Positions 15,439 to 19,084 of a DNA stretch of 19,084 bases are shown here, in pieces (the first letter of the stretch is position 1; the number at the start of each line of letters is the position of its first letter). Origin of the DNA: Baffinella frigidus (taxonomy: Eukaryota; Cryptophyceae; Cryptomonadales; Baffinellaceae). The position numbers and the translations under genes are program-made. Below the pieces are notes generated by a model. That model had not been told where the DNA came from, searched no databases, and saw nothing but the letters and a program-made list of their open reading frames with translations. The stretch is taken from NCBI GenBank assembly GCA_026770585.1, contig MU646452.1, forward strand, positions 185,893 to 204,976, given 5' to 3'.

Positions 15439-15643
15439 CCACCAGCAACCCGTAGCAGCTTATACCGGGTACTCGCAAGGATTCGGGTATTTTATTGGGA
15501 AAACAATCGTTCCTATGACCCTACAGTAGGAAACCATAGGGACCTCGAATTGCTGACGGGAGATACCGAAGAGATTTCTTCGGTTTAGTTGAAAATTACT
15601 ACAGTACCCGATCCGGATATAAGCTGCAACGGGTTGCTGGTGG
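15439..15643. repeat. Foldback, 205 bp, with both shared inner motifs
   Basis: The left arm CCACCAGCAACCCGTAGCAG matches the complement of the right end with one mismatch and continues through CTTATA-CCGG-GGTACT with small gaps. Inside are ACCCTACAGTAGG near 15518 and GAAAATTACTACAG at 15591-15604. It is the only element here holding both recurring cores. Confidence 0.87.
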
Positions 15644-15951
15644 TTGAAAAGCGTTTATTGAAGGAGACCCTTACGGGAAAGGCCTTCGTTTCAAAAGTTG
15701 ACGGCGGGTCCGCCTGAAACGGTTCCAGTAAGCTCCTCAGATCCTGCGGATTTCTCTGTGGAGTTGACTTTTGAACAACCCGCGGCAGGTGCCACTGCCG
15801 AGCGAGGACGTGATTCAATTTTAAAGATTTAAAAAACTTCCACCTGAATTTCCAAGGGAAATGGACTTTTGAAATGAAAAAGATGAGGCCGGATTTCCGG
15901 TCGTGGCTTTTAAATGAACCCCGTGTTGCCTCGATAGCGGAAAGTCGCAAG

Positions 15952-15999
15952 ATGTCGAACAAGCCGGAGTGGTTTAAGAAAGTCTCCTCCATCCGAAAA
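15952..15999 (+). pseudogene. Exon repeat copy 1 (partial)
   Basis: Reads MSNKPEWFKKVSSIRK, then diverges into proline-rich sequence, so the KDLLKHKDAW half is missing. It lacks the CAG acceptor and GAGGAAACG leader of copies 2 and 3; the preceding frame is open for about 26 codons (from ATG at 15874). Confidence 0.6.
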
Positions 16000-16170
16000 C
16001 CCCAACCCCCAAACCTCCTGCACCCTACACCAGGAGGACACGCTTTGCCCCTGTTGGACAAAGTGATACTGGGTTCAGGAGGCGGTGCCTGGGTTCAGGA
16101 GGTGATCCCATCTTTCTCGCGTACCTTCGCCATACAAACCCCAAACCTTGAACCCTAACCCCCGGTGCAG

Positions 16171-16219
16171 GAGGAAACGATGTCGAACAAGCCGGAGTAG
16201 TTCAAGAAAGTCTCCTCCG
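16171..16219 (+). pseudogene. Exon repeat copy 2 (stop-containing)
   Basis: Preceded by GGTGCAG and the leader GAGGAAACG, then ATG TCG AAC AAG CCG GAG TAG. The tryptophan codon TGG of copy 3 is TAG here, and the second half of the exon is replaced by C-rich telomere-like sequence. It is a dead copy. Confidence 0.75.
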
Positions 16220-16254
16220 CCCCAAGTCCCCCAACCCCCAATCCTTACAGGGGG

Positions 16255-16365
16255 TACTCGAACTTAAGGACACGTGCCGCCCTTGGGTCCTACCTTACTA
16301 CCGTAGGCCTATGCCTAGGAGCATAGGACCACCCCAGGGGCGGTGCGTGTCCATATTCACGAGTA
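16255..16365. repeat. Foldback between exon copies 2 and 3
   Basis: TACTCGAACTTAAGGACACG pairs with the right arm (complement TACTCGTGAATATGGACACG), continuing through CCGCCC. The centre has ACTACCGTAGG and CCTATGCCTAGGAGCATAGG. About 111 bp, non-coding, another arm type around the same core. Confidence 0.8.
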
Positions 16366-16419
16366 ACTCCTGTACACGATCCGAAGACCCCGCACCCCAA
16401 ACCCTGACCCCTGGTGCAG

Positions 16420-16719
16420 GAGGAAACGATGTCGAACAAGCCGGAGTGGTTCAAGAAAGTCTCCTCGATCCACAAGGACCTCCTCAAGCACAAGGACGCC
16501 TGGGTATAACCATTTTACAGATTTCAGCATCCTTCTCCAGTACACTTCCTGGTATTTTAACCCCTAAAAGTGCGAAATGGCTCCAACGCCAAGCCAAAAT
16601 ATGGGATGGGATCTATTGGGTGACGAGACTCTCTTAGGTGAGAATAGTCAGTCAAGCCGGAGTGGTTCAAGAAAGTCTCCTCAATTCACAAGGACCTCCT
16701 CAAGCACAAGGATGTCTGG
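16420..16719 (+). CDS. Exon repeat copies 3 and 4: two-exon gene fragment (MSNKPEW... KDLLKHKDAW)
   Basis: Copy 3 is an 84-nt, phase-0 exon (16420-16503) between GGTGCAG and GTATAA. It encodes 28 residues: EETMSNKPEWFKK, VSSIHKD, LLKHKDAW. Copy 4 (16648-16719) follows a possible AATAG acceptor, encodes SVKPEWFKKVSSIHKD and LLKHKDVW, and precedes GTACAT. Splicing 16504-16647 (144 nt) would join them in frame. The plus frame ends nearly every codon in G or C while the opposite strand does not, and most differences between copies are synonymous, so plus is the coding sense. The peptide is basic, helical and rich in K, H and W. I recognise no family. Whether it is a gene with repeated domains or a transposed exon is unresolved; no upstream first exon or terminal exon is identified. 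Confidence 0.5.
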
Positions 16720-16956
16720 GTACATTTTCCAGATTTTAGCATCCTTTGTAACACTTTTTCGGTACAAAATTATTATATTAAAAAAAAATCCGGTACAAGA
16801 TTATAAGTCGTTGTATAGATGGACGTGACCTGTCAATAGGATGCCAAGGACAGACCCCTTTCTATGAAGCATACAACTGAATGGTAAAATCTCTTCTCGA
16901 GGATTTTTGTTAGATTTTCACGTTGATATGCGGAGTCCCGTATAGAGCGACGTGAC

Positions 16957-17061
16957 TATCCCTTAAGTGGCCAGTAGGCGCATACGCCCTACCGTAGGGC
17001 CCTAGGACCTGCCTAGGACCTCTTGCGGGTCAACTTTGACCGGCTGGCCACTTAAGGGATA
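16957..17061. repeat. Family B foldback, identical to 17495 copy but inverted
   Basis: 18-bp perfect terminal repeats TATCCCTTAAGTGGCCAG and complement, 105 bp, core CCCTACCGTAGGG. Read base by base it is identical to the reverse complement of the element at 17498-17598 over at least 100 bp. Confidence 0.92.
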
Positions 17062-17093
17062 GCCCCTTACAAATCCTGGACGCAAGCGTAAAG

Positions 17094-17135
17094 TCAACAT
17101 CTAAGAAGGACTGGCAGAAGCATGAGGATGCCTGG
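17094..17135 (+). pseudogene. Exon repeat copy 5 (short)
   Basis: Reads STSKKDWQKHEDAW in the frame of the other copies. It has lost the central HKDLL part and is followed by GCCAGA in place of a GT donor. Confidence 0.5.
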
Positions 17136-17260
17136 GCCAGAACCCTCGCTCTGTCTCCGTCTATTTGGGCTCGCCAATTTGTTGCGCCCGGGACCCTTTT
17201 CACCCCAAAGTTGACGGATTTGTACCAGAGATCCAGGATGTCAACTTTCATAGGGAAACT

Positions 17261-17410
17261 CCTGGAAAGTTCGGTAGTTTCCCTACGGATTTAGGTAGGA
17301 CCTACCTACCGTAGGCCGTAGGGCTCCTAGGACCCAAATGTCCTAGAATTTCGGCCTACGGTAGGGAGGTCCTAGGCAATGCCACAGGAGAAACTACCGA
17401 ACTTTCCAGG
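17261..17410. repeat. Foldback with perfect 21-bp arms
   Basis: CCTGGAAAGTTCGGTAGTTTC at 17261-17281 (21 bp) and its exact complement at 17390-17410 enclose 150 bp rich in CCTACCGTAGG and CCTAGGACC palindromes. The arms are unrelated to families A and B. Confidence 0.9.
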
Positions 17411-17439
17411 GGTTTTACGACTAACTTGGGAATATTCGG

Positions 17440-17493
17440 TCAAAGAAAGCCTCCTGGAATCACAAGGACCTCCTCAAGCATGAGGATGCCTGG
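17440..17493 (+). pseudogene. Exon repeat copy 6
   Basis: Reads SKKASWNHKDLLKHEDAW, 18 codons, followed by GTGT and immediately by a family B foldback. Relative to copy 3 the KDLLKHKDAW half has two synonymous changes and one K to E change. Confidence 0.55.
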
Positions 17494-17494
17494 G

Positions 17495-17598
17495 TGTCCC
17501 TTAAGTGGCCAGCCGGTCAAAGTTGACCCGCAAGAGGTCCTAGGCAGGTCCTAGGGCCCTACGGTAGGGCGTATGCGCCTACTGGCCACTTAAGGGAT
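17495..17598. repeat. Family B foldback inserted after exon copy 6
   Basis: CCCTTAAGTGGCCAG to complement GGCCACTTAAGGGATA, sitting just after the GG-GT that ends exon copy 6. The sequence beyond it (TTTTTTGCAGATTTCAG) matches what follows exon copies 3 and 4 directly (TTTTACAGATTTCAG and TTTTCCAGATTTTAG), so those copies act as empty sites. Confidence 0.85.
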
Positions 17599-17761
17599 AC
17601 ACTTTTTTGCAGATTTCAGACCCCTCCCACCTTCGTTGCGTCACCTCATACATCTTTTTTCGCCAAGCCTCTGAAGGATTCCCAGTACACATCCTGGGGG
17701 TTTGCCCCCTAAAAGTACGAAATGGCTCCAACGCCAGCCCAAAATATGAGATGGAATCTAT
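17599..17761. repeat. Post-exon segment duplicated from 16521-16620
   Basis: GATTTCAG, then CCAGTACAC-TCCTGG and CCCCTAAAAGT-CGAAATGGCTC through GATGG-ATCTATTGGGT, are shared with the segment after exon copy 3. The repeat unit is therefore the exon plus about 150-250 bp of downstream sequence, not the exon alone. Confidence 0.8.
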
Positions 17762-17824
17762 TGGGTTTCGGGTTTAGGGTTTCGGGTCCAGGGTTTAGGG
17801 TTTAGGGTTTAGGGTTTAGGATTT
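17762..17824. repeat. Telomere-like array 7 (short)
   Basis: About eight TTTAGGG/TTTCGGG heptamers, G-rich on the plus strand, ending at the last exon repeat. Confidence 0.88.
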
Positions 17825-17825
17825 A

Positions 17826-18864
17826 CTAGTCTCCTCGAAACACAAGGACCTCTTGAAGCATAAGGACGCCTGGGTCAGACACCCCCCCCCCCACGTCGGT
17901 GAGCCGAAGGGAAAGGAAGGGTGGTGGGCGGTCACCGGTCATCGCCTTTTGGAGTTGCTCGCGCGTAGCAGCCTCCTCCGCGCTGAACCTGGCCATCTGC
18001 ATGCATGCCTCTGTTTACAATGTGTCCCTCGACGGCCAAGGATGGGTGGGCCAGTGCAGCCAGCAGCGACCGACCTCTTGGTCGATGGCCTCGAGCTGCT
18101 GGGCGCGGCTGGCGTGAAGGCGGCGAAGCTGCAAACGCAGGTTGTGCGCGCTGTCTTCAGACTCCTGGAGCTCCGCCTTGAGGGAAACGTTGATGAGCAG
18201 CAGCTCCTCCTCGTACTCCCCGCTAGGCGCGTCCTCTGCTCGGCCACAAACCGATCGCGCGAGGCTCAGTGGTGCGCCCCGCCTCTCATTTCTTGGACGT
18301 CATTTGGCGCCGGATGCCAAACACACGGGCATGGGGTCAAGGCCCAGATTGATGCTCACCGATGCGCACCTCGGCGACCTGAGCGCGAAGAACCATGAGG
18401 ACCAGCTGCTCCGGGGTGTTCTGCAGGTAGTCCTCCTCCTCCTCTGCCGCCTTATCGCGGGCCGCGACGCTCATCCCTTCGTTGAAGAGCATGAGGATGA
18501 TGCGCTCCGCAGCGCTCCGTAGCTTCTCCTCCAGGTCCCTGCCGCCAACTCGTCAGCGAGGTCTGCACAGACCTACCGGTGCAGTTCGGTAGAAGGGGCG
18601 CGCTTTCCACCTGGTGGTCTCCTGAAGCTCATCTTTCTGCCGCACCAGCACCTGCGCTTCCTGGCGCCGCTTCTCTTCGGCAGCGGAAAAGGTGAAGCAC
18701 TTTTGCCGAAGCGCCGCCGTCGCCGCCGTGTGGCAGACGGTCAGCTTTTGGAGGGAACTGAGGCTCCTCTCCAGCTCGTCGTTTCTCCGCTCCTCGGCAT
18801 CGATGTCCGCCTGCGCCTGCAGTGTGCGGCGAATAATGGACGCGACGGCTACCTCCGGCTGCAT
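17826..18864 (-). CDS. Spliced coiled-coil protein, about 254 residues (function unknown)
   Basis: The minus-strand model is: exon 1 18864-18611, exon 2 18538-18360, exon 3 18235-18075, exon 4 from 17996. Introns of 72, 124 and 78 nt begin GTGGAA, GTGAGC and GTCGGT, all end in CAG, and all join in frame (AG+G gives Arg, G+AG gives Glu, then phase 0). Codons are strongly GC-ending. The protein starts MQPEVAVASIIRRTLQAQAD and is rich in E, K, R, Q and L with heptad-like spacing: DELERSLSSLQKL, then EKLRSAAERIILMLFNEGMS, an acidic AAEEEEDYLQNTPEQLVLM, EELLLINVSLKAELQESEDS, and AARFSAEEAATREQLQ-like helix near the end. It is probably a long coiled coil, perhaps cytoskeletal or scaffold; I recognise no family. 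The start is the first ATG after an A-rich leader. After KAMT the frame either reads on or splices a 66-nt intron (17935-17870); both end at TAG 17826-17828, inside the antisense of exon repeat copy 7, so the natural C-terminus may have been lost. Confidence 0.72.
17829..17873 (+). pseudogene. Exon repeat copy 7
   Basis: Reads VSSKHKDLLKHKDAW. In the KDLLKHKDAW half it differs from copy 3 by three bases in two codons (CTC to TTG, CAC to CAT), all synonymous. It follows a TTTAGGG array and is followed by GTCAGA and a C-tract. It overlaps the 3' end of the convergent coiled-coil gene. Confidence 0.58.
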
Positions 18865-19084
18865 TTTTTTTGTGGGCGGTTCCGTGTGGTTCAAGATGTA
18901 GATGCTCGTCCTGCGCCGCAAACCGTCTCCAGGTAAAAAAACAAAACCACCGTCAAGATCAGAATCGCAGAAGAGAATGGAGGCCGGCGCCGCTGCGGAC
19001 CTGTGGCCTTCGCCGGGTCCCCAGGAGGCGGACCGGGCACCACGCCACACCGTTGGGAAGGTCTTGGCGTGCGCTACCGCAATA
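18865..19084. promoter_or_regulatory. Presumed 5' region of the coiled-coil gene
   Basis: On the minus strand this is the sequence leading to the ATG at 18864. An A-run (CCCACAAAAAAAATG) immediately precedes the start, and a T-rich stretch (GTTTTTTTACCTGGAG) near 18932-18947 could be a further 3' splice site. The frame stays open to 19050 upstream, so an N-terminal extension or upstream exon cannot be excluded. I see no TATA box. Confidence 0.35.

Noticed and set aside
15585-16061. Minus-strand 158-codon ORF
   Set aside because: It overlaps a foldback arm and the antisense of exon repeat copy 1. Codon third positions favour the plus strand in the shared part, so it is likely a shadow.
16504-16520. 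GTATAACCATTTTACAG as a 17-nt intron
   Set aside because: Too short for normal splicing. A 144-nt intron to 16647 is more plausible.
16290-16545. Minus-strand reading of the exon repeats (VLVLEEVLVDRGDFLEPLR type)
   Set aside because: Looks helical and has CCCAG borders, but GC-ending codons and synonymous differences between copies fit the plus strand instead.
17853-18522. Plus-strand ORFs of 181 and 126 codons
   Set aside because: They are antisense to exons 2-4 of the coiled-coil gene and include its introns; the minus-strand model explains the coding bias better.

Overview
The window looks like nuclear DNA of a microbial eukaryote, most likely an alga. Four things point that way: long degenerate arrays of plant/algal-type telomeric heptamers (TTTAGGG, TTGAGGG, TGTAGGG); at least one gene needing three or four short spliceosomal introns (66-124 nt); coding stretches with very high GC at third codon positions in less GC-rich surroundings; and dense foldback and minisatellite repeats. 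There are no operons, no Shine-Dalgarno spacing and no close packing of genes. From memory, translated foldbacks and telomere-like repeats of this sort resemble junk ORFs in high-GC cryptophyte drafts. I did not test this, and the organism call stays open.

Layout. 1-1650 is almost all foldback (inverted-repeat) elements of two families, A (ends TACAGGGGTACCTCGC) and B (ends TATCCCTTAAGTGGCCAG). 1744-3530 holds a minus-strand serine-rich protein gene (1809-2210), a family C foldback, CTCGAGA-rich blocks and more family A copies. 3571-4534 has no convincing gene. 4565-5527 is a plus-strand GC-rich coding fragment that may be retroelement-derived, followed by a 77-bp minisatellite. 6290-9060 is dominated by telomere-like arrays with foldbacks and a 21-bp minisatellite between them. 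9065-11700 repeats the earlier organisation: a family A copy, a second serine-rich gene (9574-10047, minus), then the CTCGAGA blocks. 12495-13440 repeats 8371-9290. 13780-14205 (minus) may be a broken gene.

15930-17880 carries seven degenerate copies of a short plus-strand exon encoding a KDLLKHKDAW-type peptide, interrupted by foldbacks. 17826-18864 (minus) is the clearest gene: a spliced coiled-coil protein of about 254 residues, convergent with the exon array and overlapping its last copy.

The genes do not form an obvious pathway. The region reads as a repeat-rich, possibly subtelomeric mosaic, in which segmental duplication has copied one small gene family and one exon many times. The main new signal is that foldback elements with unrelated terminal arms share the same internal palindromic core (CCTACNGTAGG), and a second group shares GAAAATTACTACAC. 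One foldback has a matching empty site in a paralogous segment, which defines its ends and a 4-bp target duplication.
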